Source of the DNA: Candidatus Cloacimonadota bacterium
Lineage (GTDB): Bacteria > Cloacimonadota > Cloacimonadia > Cloacimonadales > Cloacimonadaceae
DNA: 52,782 nt
NCBI GenBank assembly: GCA_023228125.1
Contig: JALOBT010000015.1
Location: 1 to 52,782 of the forward strand
Reading direction: 5' to 3'
A program made the position numbers and the translations under genes. The notes below the pieces were generated by a model. The model did not search any database. It had not been told where the DNA came from and saw nothing but the letters and a program-made list of their open reading frames with translations. Shown piece by piece: positions 24,715 through 34,190 of the stretch. The number at the start of each line of letters is the position of its first letter. The first letter of the stretch is position 1.

Positions 24715-26982
24715 CTAATACTTCCGTACCACTCTCAGGCCGTGGGTATCCGCCGCCAGATTGGCAGGGGTATAAAACCTGCGGGCTATGGTGCAATTGC
24801 TGGCGTCGTTGGAGAAGCTACCTCCACGCATTACCCGCATAGTACCGCTTGCAGGTCCCGTGGGGTTTATGGTATCGATAGCAGGATATTCGTTATGGTA
24901 ATAATCCCAGCAAAACTCCCAGACATTACCGCTCATATCATACAAGCCAAGCTCATTGGGCTGCTTGGTGCCCACCGGTGCTGGGCTGTCACCACTATTG
25001 TTAACGTACCAGGCCACGGCATCGATCTGGTTTGATCCGCTATACGCGTAATTTTGCGAGAGATATCCACCCATTGCAGCATACATCCATTCCATCTCAG
25101 TAGGCAGGCGATAGCCGCTGGCATTCCAATTGCAGCTTATCTGCGTACGATATTTGGCCTGGGTTTTAGGCCAGCGAGCGGGATTGCTGCCATAGCTACC
25201 AAGGCTGTAACAGGGTTCAAAACCTTCAGCAATGCTGCGAGAGTTACAGTATGCAAGGCTCGTTAACCAGTCCATCTCAGTCTCTGGCAATTCAGGAGTG
25301 ATCGTCAAGGTATCCTGCATTACATACACCCATTCCAGCTCGGTTACTTCTCGTTTCCCGATGAAAAAGGGTGATAATGTCACAATGGCTGTACCGTTAC
25401 TGAAACTGCCGCCGGGGACAAATTGCATTTGGTCGGCCAGGTTGATGATGTAGAAAGCCGAGATCATATTGCTCGGAGTCCAATTTTCGATATAGGCCCG
25501 GGCTTTGATGACGGTGCTTACAGCCACATTGAGAACATGGCTATAAAGTGGTGAATTTTCGTCTGGTTCGCTGCCATCGGTGGTGTAATGGATTTTGGCT
25601 GCGGGACTGGGGGAGCTAATGCTCACGGTCTGTGCCGTTGCGTAATTTCCGCTTTGAAGGCTAAACACCGGGTCGAACACCCGAAAACTGAAAGTGGCTG
25701 AAATCGTTTTGCTCGGAGTCCAATTTTCGATATAGGCCCGGGCTTTGATGACGGTATTTCCACTTACAGTGAGAGCTTTGCTATAAAGTGGTGAATCTTT
25801 GTCCGGTGCAGTGCCATCAAGGGTGTAGCGGATTTTGGCCGCGGGATTGGGGCAAGTGATTTTTAGGGTCTGGGGCTCTGTATAGTTTCCGCCTTTTAGG
25901 CTAAACACCGGGTCTAACACCCGAAAACTGAAAGTGGCCGAAATCACGTTGCTCGGAGTCCAATTCTCGATAAAGGCCATGGCTTTGATGATAGTATCTC
26001 CATTTATATACAGAGCTTTGCTATAAAGTGGTGAATCTTTGTCCGGTGCGCTGCCATCAAGGGTGTAGCGGATTTTGGCAGCGGGATTTGGACAAGTGAT
26101 GATAAGGGTCTGTGGCTCTGTGTAATTTCCGCCTTTAAGGCTAAACACCGGGTCTAACACCCGAAAATTGAAAGTGACCGAGATCACGTTGCTCGGAGTC
26201 CAATTCTCGATAAAGGCCATGGCTTTGATGACAGTATCTCCATTTATACTCAGAGGATTGCTATAAAGTAGTGAACTGTTGGTCGGTTCGCTGCCATCAA
26301 GAGTATAGCGGATTTGGGCTGCGGGATTGGGTGAGCTGATGCTCAGAGTCTGTGGTGTGTTGAAATTTCCGCCTTCAAGGTCAAACACCGGGTCTCGCAC
26401 TTGCAGATTGAAAGTCGCAGTGCTCACGATGCTGGGAATGATCCCTTCCAAAAAAGCTCTGGCCTTGAGCTGAGCACAGGCAGAGATTGATATGGGTGCG
26501 GAATACAAAAGCGATTCTTGATCCGGATCGCTACCATCCATGGTATAATGAATCTCTGCTTCAGGGGTGGGGCAAGCAAGTGTAACGAGTAGGGGGTTAT
26601 AAAACAAACCTCCTGCTGGAGAGATAGTTACCGGCTTCACTGCGGCTGTGCTAAATTCATAGTTGGCACTTGCTACAGAGCTGGAAATGAATCCGCTTTT
26701 GAAGGCTTTGGCCTTGAGGGTGGTATCGGTATTCATTTGGATGAGTTCGCTGTAAAGCTCAGAATCCGCGTTCGGCTCACTGCCATCGGTGGTGAAACGG
26801 ATTAAGGCGTCTTGTGTGGGGCAATGAATAAGCACAGAGATAGTTGTTTTAAAGCTTCCTCCAGCCGGAGAAAACTTTGGATTGGCTACTGCTGCATCGT
26901 TTGGGGATGTGCTGGACTTGTTACAGGAAAACAGTAGCAAAGCGGCAAGCACGATTAGTAAAATGCAATAATATTTCTTCAT
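24715..26982 (-). CDS. Lipoprotein with six chitobiase-like repeats and a C-terminal SUMF1-like domain
   Basis: A 755-residue protein. The lipobox LLFSC puts the lipidated Cys at residue 20. Six repeats of about 80 residues follow (about 35-515), each with a GG(S/N) start, a Y/FTxDGSxPD core, SxLYS and IKAxAF. This is the chitobiase/hexosaminidase C-terminal fold. Repeats 3-6 are nearly identical. The C-terminus (about 520-755) is SUMF1-like: GKREVTELEWVYVM, YRLPTEMEWMYAA, GLYDMSGNVWEFCWD, RVMRGGSFSNDASNC. The first of the two copper-binding cysteines of true formylglycine-generating enzymes is absent, so catalysis is unlikely and a binding role more probable. It lies 19 bp after the barrel gene, with an RBS-like GGAGA before the ATG. 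The likely location is an outer surface, where the repeats may extend the SUMF1 domain. Confidence 0.9.
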   Translation of the reverse strand: MKKYYCILLIVLAALLLFSCNKSSTSPNDAAVANPKFSPAGGSFKTTISVLIHCPTQDALIRFTTDGSEPNADSELYSELIQMNTDTTLKAKAFKSGFISSSVASANYEFSTAAVKPVTISPAGGLFYNPLLVTLACPTPEAEIHYTMDGSDPDQESLLYSAPISISACAQLKARAFLEGIIPSIVSTATFNLQVRDPVFDLEGGNFNTPQTLSISSPNPAAQIRYTLDGSEPTNSSLLYSNPLSINGDTVIKAMAFIENWTPSNVISVTFNFRVLDPVFSLKGGNYTEPQTLIITCPNPAAKIRYTLDGSAPDKDSPLYSKALYINGDTIIKAMAFIENWTPSNVISATFSFRVLDPVFSLKGGNYTEPQTLKITCPNPAAKIRYTLDGTAPDKDSPLYSKALTVSGNTVIKARAYIENWTPSKTISATFSFRVFDPVFSLQSGNYATAQTVSISSPSPAAKIHYTTDGSEPDENSPLYSHVLNVAVSTVIKARAYIENWTPSNMISAFYIINLADQMQFVPGGSFSNGTAIVTLSPFFIGKREVTELEWVYVMQDTLTITPELPETEMDWLTSLAYCNSRSIAEGFEPCYSLGSYGSNPARWPKTQAKYRTQISCNWNASGYRLPTEMEWMYAAMGGYLSQNYAYSGSNQIDAVAWYVNNSGDSPAPVGTKQPNELGLYDMSGNVWEFCWDYYHNEYPAIDTINPTGPASGTMRVMRGGSFSNDASNCTIARRFYTPANLAADTHGLRVVRKY

Positions 26983-27001
26983 TTTGAGTCTCCTATAGTG
27001 C

Positions 27002-27859
27002 TCACAATCTGCTTCCTATCGAAAACATGATGGATCTCAGTGTGATGGCGTTTCTGACAGAGTTGTCGCCCAAATCGTTGATTCCCATGGTGAAACGGAA
27101 ATCAAAGACAAACTCGTCTTTGCCGATGCCAAAATTAAAGATGTCCTTCAGGGTAAAGCCTGTGCCGATAACAAGATCGGTCTTGAAGGCAGTGAGTTTG
27201 TCGCTGCCGCTGTTTTGACGGGTGGAACTGTAATATGAACTATTATCTGCATCGCTGAGGCTGTCCTGAACAAAATTATCTACGTCCTGCTCAAGGGCTT
27301 TGATGCCGTTGTGGGAATTGTTATTCTGATCCAGCTTCACCGAAAAGGAAGGCCCCAGATATACAAAAGCACCCTGATAGTTATTCTGTTTTTTCTCTTC
27401 GGAGAGTTCCTGATTCAGGCGGATCATGATGGGAAGCGTGATATAATCAACCGTCCGGTCTATTCTACCTTTTAGGGTATCGGCAAAGGTGCTGGCTAAA
27501 AGCAGATTATTGGTGCTAAGCGGGGCACCCTGGAACTTGTGGCTGAAGGCATATCGCTGCCAGAGCAATTCAGTGTGCAAGCTTACAGAATCTACCTTGC
27601 GGGTGAGCATAAGGGAAGCATAAACACCCGCGTTTTGAGAGATGCCACCCTCATTTTTTTGGGCGCGGAGCCTGAGGTAGCCCAAATCGGTGGTGGTGGC
27701 AGCGTGCTCGTAAATGTCATAGCGTAATTCGTAGTTTTTATCATCTCCATGCAGTGATGAGGAACCCAGGCCATATTTGATTCCCCAATCGAGCCCGGCA
27801 GACCAGAGTGAACTCAAGGATGCCAAACATATGATTGCGATCAATCCCGTTCTGTACAT
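27002..27859 (-). CDS. Outer-membrane beta-barrel protein (PorT-like)
   Basis: A 285-residue protein with a signal peptide (about 1-20, ending LSSLWSA). Alternating hydrophobic strands follow, including YASLMLTRKVDSVSLHTELLW, DYITLPIMIRLN and FVFDFRFTMGIND. A polar segment in the middle is rich in Asn and Ser (about 180-225). It ends in SIMFSIGSRL, a typical last strand. This fits the small barrel family of Bacteroidetes and related phyla. Transport specificity is unknown. AAGGAG precedes the ATG. Only 19 bp separate it from the SUMF1-like lipoprotein downstream, so the two probably form a surface pair. Confidence 0.8.
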   Translation of the reverse strand: MYRTGLIAIICLASLSSLWSAGLDWGIKYGLGSSSLHGDDKNYELRYDIYEHAATTTDLGYLRLRAQKNEGGISQNAGVYASLMLTRKVDSVSLHTELLWQRYAFSHKFQGAPLSTNNLLLASTFADTLKGRIDRTVDYITLPIMIRLNQELSEEKKQNNYQGAFVYLGPSFSVKLDQNNNSHNGIKALEQDVDNFVQDSLSDADNSSYYSSTRQNSGSDKLTAFKTDLVIGTGFTLKDIFNFGIGKDEFVFDFRFTMGINDLGDNSVRNAITLRSIMFSIGSRL

Positions 27860-28056
27860 ATCTACTCCTTTCTTTCAGATGCTTTATTCATCTGTCAAAA
27901 TCCTAAGCTGTGGCAACATAATATTGCCCAGCAAGCACTAAAAGCATTGGAAAAAGCTTCAGTAAAAAAGTCAAGCTTTTTCTGTTTCCAGACATCCCCT
28001 ACCCATTCGAGACTGTTCAATTCTGCGAACAATTCAAGGCATCTTTAGCAATCCCT

Positions 28057-28098
28057 TGCTTTACTTGACTTAAGACGCATCCAAATCCAGTGGCACGC
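28057..28098. repeat. Fragment of the modular intergenic repeat
   Basis: TTGACTTAAGACGCATCCAA followed by ATCCAGTGGCACGCC matches the right arm of copies B-D (GAGACGCATC...AATCCAG). The left arm and the other modules are missing. It is a decayed remnant within a gene-free gap (27860-28552). Confidence 0.5.
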
Positions 28099-28148
28099 CA
28101 ATGCCAGGCCTTTTCATTTCCTGTGCTCCTGATTCGCCTTTGATTAGT

Positions 28149-28194
28149 CTTCCACTCGAGATGACTCGAGAGCTCAAGTCATCTCGAGTGGAAG
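28149..28194. repeat. Palindrome with perfect 18-bp arms
   Basis: CTTCCACTCGAGATGACT (28149-28166) and AGTCATCTCGAGTGGAAG (28177-28194) are exact inverted complements around 10 bp. There is no T-run next to it and no adjacent coding end, so a simple terminator is unlikely. Confidence 0.85.
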
Positions 28195-28283
28195 ATATGT
28201 TATCATCAAATTTAAGGCTCCAGGATTCATGCCTCAAGTTGCAGTATTCTCTTGATTATCTGAAGAGGCCTGAAAAAATGACT

Positions 28284-28355
28284 GCCTCGCCCACTTTCTC
28301 GCCCATTGCAAAAGCTAAGTTCTGGTAAATTAATGCTATGTTACTGAACAGTCTC
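28284..28355. repeat. 72-bp dispersed repeat, copy 2
   Basis: GCCTCGCCCACTTT, AGCTAAGTT and GAACAGTCTC appear at the same spacing as in 11257-11328. An inverted match to its right end (TCGAGACTGTTCAA) lies at 28007-28020, so the gap may hold two decayed ends of one element. Confidence 0.6.
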
Positions 28356-28502
28356 CCCATTTTTCACGAAAGTATGATAAAACCTTGGTCGGTGGGTTCT
28401 ATCTGAAATTCCGTCTTAATGGGACTCATTAGGGTGTTTGTTTGCAGGGTGTTCAATCTGATCTGCCCGGCTTACTCCGCCAATTGGAGCCAGATCAGAA
28501 AT

Positions 28503-28531
28503 AACAAGTCCGGCTCTCGGCCGGACTTGTT
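28503..28531 (-). terminator. Terminator of the GLUG protein gene at 28553
   Basis: AACAAGTCCGGC (28503-28514) and GCCGGACTTGTT (28520-28531) are perfect 12-bp arms with a 5-nt loop, 22 bp past the stop on the minus strand. The following minus-strand sequence is moderately T-rich. Confidence 0.8.
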
Positions 28532-28552
28532 GTATTCATTGCTAATTATTGA

Positions 28553-31500
28553 TTACTTACGTTCGTATTCTTGGTCTATGCCCACGATCCTATAGAAGGC
28601 GCGAGGATGGTTCCCAAATTCTGTATCAACAAACACAGTCTCATCTGTGCTGCCCAGGAAATCAGTGTATTCCCCGTAGGGCTCAAAGCTGCGGTACACG
28701 CGGTAGGACGCGGCTCTAGAGACAGGCAACCACTTGATCTCGATTCCGGCGAGCGTCTTAACGATGGAACTGATGATGGGGGAATCAAGAAGAGGCGGGG
28801 TCACGTTCACTTCCACTTGGTAATTGGTAGAGAATCTCCCGCTACTTACGGTAAAGGTGAGGTTTTCCGTCCCCTGCCAATTTGGCGTGGCGGTGAAGGT
28901 GACTGACAGTCCAGTGATGGATACGATTACGTTTGTGGCACCGCTGTAGCTGAGTGTAAGCTCATTGATATCCTCATCTTCCACGTAGTTAGTGAAATCT
29001 ATCGTTAGCGACTCGTCTTGCACAAAAAAGAATGCGTCCGGCAGGCCACTGGGAGCAAGGACAGGGAGGTAGTAAACCTTGGTTGGATCCACAATAGACT
29101 GAAATCTAATGTTATCACCGCTACTTACTTGCAAAATGCCTAACTGGGAATTATGTTCTGTCTCAGAGATAAATATCTTAGTTCTGAAAATACCAGTATT
29201 ATCCCCAGTTTCCCACACTAATGGCTGCAAGGATAATCCCTTTGTTATATTGCTTACATTAACTTCAGTTATATCCTGAGAAAAAGCATTCCCGTCCACG
29301 CCATTTAAGCATATAAATACATATCTTTCCGGGATCAGTCCACTAGTATTTGGCGTGATATCTTCCTCTGTTGTGGTGACCATTACATCATTTACTATGG
29401 AAAGCTGACCAGGAGTCAAGTGTGAGGGTCCGGTTCGAATAGGCTGATAGGTGATAACCCCAAGGGCCGGATCCCAATTATTATGGTAAAGAGTCGGATT
29501 GATATTTCCCAGGTCACTTCTCGATCCCCAGAAGTTATTTATATAGGCTCTATTGCTTAAGTTCGTGTGTCTGATGTTCATTGGGTAATAATCTGCATTT
29601 ACATTGCCAAAGATGTTATTGTCTTTGATCTCCTGAGCAGCACCCCAGATCGCATAAGGTCCCGTGTTATTTGTTATTAAGTTCTTAGTGATAGAGCAGG
29701 TACTGCCAGGCTCGATATAAACCACCGTTGCCATATTATTATCTGCCATAATATCTGCCTCATTATAAGTTAGAGTATTTTTCTCAATATTTACTGTCCC
29801 ACCTGCCGCCCAGATCGCAGCTTTCCCATATAAACGATTGAGTGATATTGTGTTATTATTGATATTAAGGGTGCCGACTGAGCATTTGATAAGGGAAAAT
29901 CCTTCGTTGTTGCTGATCTCGTTTTCGGTCACGGTGCAGGAGCCACTGGGATTTTGCAGCTCAATCAGATTATCACAGATATTTTGAGAAAACACATTAT
30001 TCCCGATATATACGGGTAGAGCGGAATTGATCGAAATGATATTTAATCCACTGTTCTGCGAAAATCTGCAATTAGTAAATGATAGTCCCCCTGTTTCGGC
30101 ATTGGGGATGCTTAGGGCTGTTCCGAAGACATTTTTGATCACTGTGTGATTGAACTGATTATTAGAAACGATTAGGGAGCCGTTTACCACCGAATCCGGA
30201 TTCTCATTGTTAATGATTATTCCGCTCCACAGGGTAGCATTACTATAACCCTCGAATGTCACTGGATCTACTGCGGTGCCTTCGCAGAGGAATTCTCCTC
30301 CTAAGGTCAATCCTATACCACTGTTAAATTTGAGGGTAACTCCCGCTTCAAAAGTGAGTTTATGATGCTTTCCGGTTTTGGGAGCAATGTCAAACCAGTA
30401 GGGTGAGTTTTCTTTGATTAAAGTACGGTTATCCGGGATCAAGCCATAAATCTTCGGAAAGGTTAGAGGGGTTTGTGCTACCGTGGTGAGCGTCCAGTAA
30501 CCCTGCCCACCCATATCGGCGGTCATTTCCGCATTATCCTCAAAACAGGCTTTTACTTTCCAGAAATAGTCTGTGCCCACTTTGAGATCTTGCGGTGGGT
30601 ACAGATATGTGTTAGTGGTAGAATACACAACTGTAGTGGCTGGCGTAAAAAGCGGGTTTGTGGATAAAATAAGCTCATAGTGAAAAGGTGTGAGATCTCT
30701 GGTATCGTCCGCTCCCCATTCAAATCTGGGATAGACATCCATATCCTCGGTAAAGCTTGAGGGTGCCATCAAGTGAAATGCACTGGCATGCTCAACTATA
30801 TTCACATAGTTTGGCACTGCTCTGGCAGCAGTAGCTACACCATTTGAAACTGACAAACTAACCGTATATGCTCCAGTAGTAGCATATTGATGACTTGGAT
30901 TCTGCTCTGTAGAGCTGCTCCCATCTCCAAAATTCCAGTCCCACGAGCTTGCATTTGCTACACCTGAGATGTCATGAAATGTCACCGTTAACGGAGCATA
31001 TCCGGATCTGGTATTTGCATAAAATAAATCCGTGACCCTCAATCTGGGATAAATTGGGTATCCGGAGAATGCAGCCCAAACATTTTGAAAATCCCAAGCT
31101 GCATCTGTAAAGGTAGGTACGTATTGCATGTGGGCGATATCTTTCCCTACCGTACTGCCAAAAGAGGATGATGCTCCCGAGGTCTCTGTGCAGAAGAAAT
31201 TGCCCGTCATTTGATCGGAGCTACCAGTAGGAATTGCCCCCAGAAAACCTCTGTCTTCCCAAACAGGACCTTCAGGGCTTTGCAGTACCTTGCCCAAGGA
31301 GTAGGATTTATTTATTTGTGAATCGTCATTGCACCCGCAGAAACCTCCAAATTCAGTGTTATTTCCGCTGATGCGGATAACATCGCCTTCGGCAAAACAG
31401 TTTTGTATGGTACTAGCACTATTATTATGCCCCGCTAATCCTCCCACCTTGGATGATCCGGCCACATCGCTTGTGGTATAGGATTGAATAATGCTGGCAC

Positions 31501-33847
31501 TCTCATTATTATGCCCCACTAATCCTCCCACCTTGGCTGATCCGGTAACATCGCCTGTGGTAAAACAGTATTTGATGGTACCGTCACTGAAGTCCCCGAT
31601 TAATCCACCAGTGTTTTCACCTGATCCGCTTACGGTTGCGCTTGAATAGCAATTTTTAATGGTTCCATTGGCTGTTCCCGCTAATCCTCCAACCTTGGAT
31701 GATCCGGTAACATCGCCTGTGGCAAAACAGTCTTCAATAGTACCATCACTGAAGTCTCCAATTAATCCACCTGTGTTTTCACCTGATCCGCTTACGGTTG
31801 CGCTTGAATAGCAATTCTCAATTGTCCCACTGGCTGATCCAATCAATCCGCCTGTATAGTCACCTGATCCACTTACAGTTGCGCTTGAATAGCAATTTTC
31901 AATGGTTCCATTGGCTGCTCCCGCTAATCCTCCAACCTTGGCTGATCCGGTAACATCGCCTGTGGCAAAACAGTCTTCAATAGTTCCGTCACTGAAGTCT
32001 CCAATTAATCCACCTGTGTTTTCACCTGAGCCAATTACGGTTGCACTTGAATTGCAATTTTCAATGGTTCCACTGGCTGCTCCCGCTAATCCTCCAACCT
32101 TGGCTGATCCGGTAACAGCACCTGTGGCAGAACAGTCTTTGATAGCACCGTCACTGAAGTCTCCGATTAATCCACCTGTGTTTTCACCTGAGCCGATTAC
32201 GGTTGCACTTGAGTTGCAATTTTCAATGGTTCCACTGGCTGCTCCCGCTAATCCTCCAACCTTGGATAATCCGGTAACAGCACCTGTGGCAGAACAGTCT
32301 TCAATAGTACCATCACTGAAGTCTCCGATTAATCCACCTGTGTTTTCACCTGATCCAATTACGGTTGCACTTGAGTTGCAATTTTCAATGGTTCCACTGG
32401 CTGTTCCCGCTAATCCTCCTACATAGGATAATCCGGTAACATGGCCTGTGGCAGAACAGAGTGTGATCGTGCCAGTACTGAAGTCTCCGATTAATCCACC
32501 TGTGTTTTCGCCTGTGCCGATTATAGTTGCGCTTGAAGAGCAATTTTCAATTGTTCCACTGGCTGCTCCCGCTAATCCTCCAACCTTGGCTGATCCGGTA
32601 ACAGCACCTGTGGCAGAACAGAGTGTGATCGTGCCAGTACTGAAGTCTCCGATTAATCCACCTGTGTTTTCACCTGAGCCGATTATAGTTGCGCTTGAAG
32701 AGCAATTTTCAATGGTTCCACTGGCTGATCCTACTAATCCACCTGTATATTCACTGCCAGTCACAGTTCCAGAAACAATGTTCAAATTTGAGATTGTAGT
32801 GCTGCTGATTTGTCCAAAAAGACCCTGATAAGAGGAAGACGGTCGATTAATATACAGTCCGGTAATCGTTTTTCCGTCTCCATTGTATGTACCGGAAAAA
32901 TCTGAGATCGGTATCCAACCTTCCTCTTGGTTCCAAGGGGCAAGGCCCAAACTAATGTCCGCGGTTTGGATAAAATGTCCCTGTAAACGGTATCTTACGT
33001 TATTCAAATGCTCTGCTGTGGCCACCTGATAGGGGTCTTGCAGGGTACCTGTCCCTCCAGCAAAGAAATTCGAATTCAAAGTATTATAGGTAAAAACCAA
33101 ACCACTTGCGGGCTTTATCGTATTGCTAAATGTAATGTATGCCGCATTAGTAGTGCCGGCGGTTGTCTCAGCCCAATCGGTCGTTGAGCTGCGGTTGAAA
33201 AAATTACTGCTTTCTGGTCCGCGAAGTCCCACTTGGATGTATGATGTTTCTGTGCTTGAGACCGGGTGATCACTGTATCGAAACTGAATTGAATTTGCAG
33301 TTTCAGTTAAGACAATCTGAAAGTTTAGATTATCTCCCGTAAAATGATATCTTCTATAGTCCTTCCATTGAATGATGCACTTTCTATTTGGAACTATGCC
33401 AATGGTTTGCATAAGCAAAGTTGCGCCCGGTTGTGCCTGTAGATCACAGGCAAAAACAGAAGCACGATTGCCCAATATTGCCGGTGTAATAACAACAGAT
33501 GAGGATAGGGGAGAGTATGATGTTGATGTCGAAATATTCACACTCGGGGATAAAGCCGATTGCCCAAAAGAAATCCATCCGTTTGCATTGATTGCAATGC
33601 GATCAAACACAGTTTCATTAAAGGTGAAGTCAAAGCCTATGGGGAATCCTGGTCCGGTTTGAACCGATCCTCCCAGTGGAAAGGACGGATTTACGAATAC
33701 TTGATTAGCCGTCGATTCATTACCAAGTGAGATACCCTCGGATATTTCCATATAAGTCTCAGTTGATTGCGAAAAAAGATATGCTTCCTGTGCTGATAGC
33801 CAAGCACAAAGAATGACGAAAAGTGTAAACAAACTTATCTGTTTCAT
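28553..33847 (-). CDS. Giant secreted GLUG / PKD / beta-helix protein (copy 1)
   Basis: A 1764-residue secreted protein. A signal peptide (MKQISLFTLFVILCAWLSA) leads into a beta-sandwich with FDRIAINANGWISFGQ. From about 350 to 815 there are 17 GLUG-type units (GGLIG or GGLAG, SGTIENC, SATVxGSG) alternating in two kinds, giving a superrepeat of about 48 residues. A PKD domain follows (about 944-1019, WDWNFGDGSSST), then an FN3-like domain, a parallel beta-helix (about 1165-1450, repeated NN and IxxN turns), a cadherin-like domain and a final FN3-like domain ending YRIVGIDQEYERK. It is probably a surface adhesin or glycan-binding protein. No typical type IX sorting tail is seen at the end. The start has GAGGAG upstream and lies 16 codons inside the longest frame. 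It is a tandem duplicate of the gene at 34191. Confidence 0.88.
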   Translation of the reverse strand: MKQISLFTLFVILCAWLSAQEAYLFSQSTETYMEISEGISLGNESTANQVFVNPSFPLGGSVQTGPGFPIGFDFTFNETVFDRIAINANGWISFGQSALSPSVNISTSTSYSPLSSSVVITPAILGNRASVFACDLQAQPGATLLMQTIGIVPNRKCIIQWKDYRRYHFTGDNLNFQIVLTETANSIQFRYSDHPVSSTETSYIQVGLRGPESSNFFNRSSTTDWAETTAGTTNAAYITFSNTIKPASGLVFTYNTLNSNFFAGGTGTLQDPYQVATAEHLNNVRYRLQGHFIQTADISLGLAPWNQEEGWIPISDFSGTYNGDGKTITGLYINRPSSSYQGLFGQISSTTISNLNIVSGTVTGSEYTGGLVGSASGTIENCSSSATIIGSGENTGGLIGDFSTGTITLCSATGAVTGSAKVGGLAGAASGTIENCSSSATIIGTGENTGGLIGDFSTGTITLCSATGHVTGLSYVGGLAGTASGTIENCNSSATVIGSGENTGGLIGDFSDGTIEDCSATGAVTGLSKVGGLAGAASGTIENCNSSATVIGSGENTGGLIGDFSDGAIKDCSATGAVTGSAKVGGLAGAASGTIENCNSSATVIGSGENTGGLIGDFSDGTIEDCFATGDVTGSAKVGGLAGAANGTIENCYSSATVSGSGDYTGGLIGSASGTIENCYSSATVSGSGENTGGLIGDFSDGTIEDCFATGDVTGSSKVGGLAGTANGTIKNCYSSATVSGSGENTGGLIGDFSDGTIKYCFTTGDVTGSAKVGGLVGHNNESASIIQSYTTSDVAGSSKVGGLAGHNNSASTIQNCFAEGDVIRISGNNTEFGGFCGCNDDSQINKSYSLGKVLQSPEGPVWEDRGFLGAIPTGSSDQMTGNFFCTETSGASSSFGSTVGKDIAHMQYVPTFTDAAWDFQNVWAAFSGYPIYPRLRVTDLFYANTRSGYAPLTVTFHDISGVANASSWDWNFGDGSSSTEQNPSHQYATTGAYTVSLSVSNGVATAARAVPNYVNIVEHASAFHLMAPSSFTEDMDVYPRFEWGADDTRDLTPFHYELILSTNPLFTPATTVVYSTTNTYLYPPQDLKVGTDYFWKVKACFEDNAEMTADMGGQGYWTLTTVAQTPLTFPKIYGLIPDNRTLIKENSPYWFDIAPKTGKHHKLTFEAGVTLKFNSGIGLTLGGEFLCEGTAVDPVTFEGYSNATLWSGIIINNENPDSVVNGSLIVSNNQFNHTVIKNVFGTALSIPNAETGGLSFTNCRFSQNSGLNIISINSALPVYIGNNVFSQNICDNLIELQNPSGSCTVTENEISNNEGFSLIKCSVGTLNINNNTISLNRLYGKAAIWAAGGTVNIEKNTLTYNEADIMADNNMATVVYIEPGSTCSITKNLITNNTGPYAIWGAAQEIKDNNIFGNVNADYYPMNIRHTNLSNRAYINNFWGSRSDLGNINPTLYHNNWDPALGVITYQPIRTGPSHLTPGQLSIVNDVMVTTTEEDITPNTSGLIPERYVFICLNGVDGNAFSQDITEVNVSNITKGLSLQPLVWETGDNTGIFRTKIFISETEHNSQLGILQVSSGDNIRFQSIVDPTKVYYLPVLAPSGLPDAFFFVQDESLTIDFTNYVEDEDINELTLSYSGATNVIVSITGLSVTFTATPNWQGTENLTFTVSSGRFSTNYQVEVNVTPPLLDSPIISSIVKTLAGIEIKWLPVSRAASYRVYRSFEPYGEYTDFLGSTDETVFVDTEFGNHPRAFYRIVGIDQEYERK

Positions 33848-33987
33848 GTTTTCTCCTCTGATTAGTCCTAAAAGTTGGTGTAGTATCCAACTCATGATTC
33901 TTCATATTATTTGAAGACCTACTTCAAGTCTTCAGCCCACACACTCTATATTCTGTTTTCTTATTAACCACTGTTTCAAGGGTTTTC

Positions 33988-34017
33988 ATGATATTTATAA
34001 TCCCTACTTTGTGTCAA
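33988..34017 (-). promoter_or_regulatory. Promoter of GLUG protein copy 1
   Basis: On the minus strand TTGACA (34017-34012), an 18-bp spacer, then TATCAT (33993-33988). The same arrangement is kept upstream of copy 2 although the spacer sequence has drifted, which supports function. The leader to the start codon is about 135 nt. Between this site and the end of copy 2 (34018-34190) nothing was recognised. Confidence 0.65.
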
Positions 34018-34190
34018 GCTAATTCTTTGCAGGCAGCAAAATATTTTACCATAAGCCCTCATAATACTATCTCCAGCCTTCCCATCCCCTGATTCCCACT
34101 GCTCTCCACGGCATCTTTACGACAAGGAAAGAGCAACATAAGTCTGAGCCTGTGCGAAATCCGGAAAATGAAATACATAGACATTGGTGA

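Noticed and set aside
31902..32828. Plus-strand Pro-rich frames opposite the GLUG array
   Set aside because: They are antisense shadows of the GLUG units. Their regular PPTLADPVT pattern only mirrors the repeat on the coding strand.
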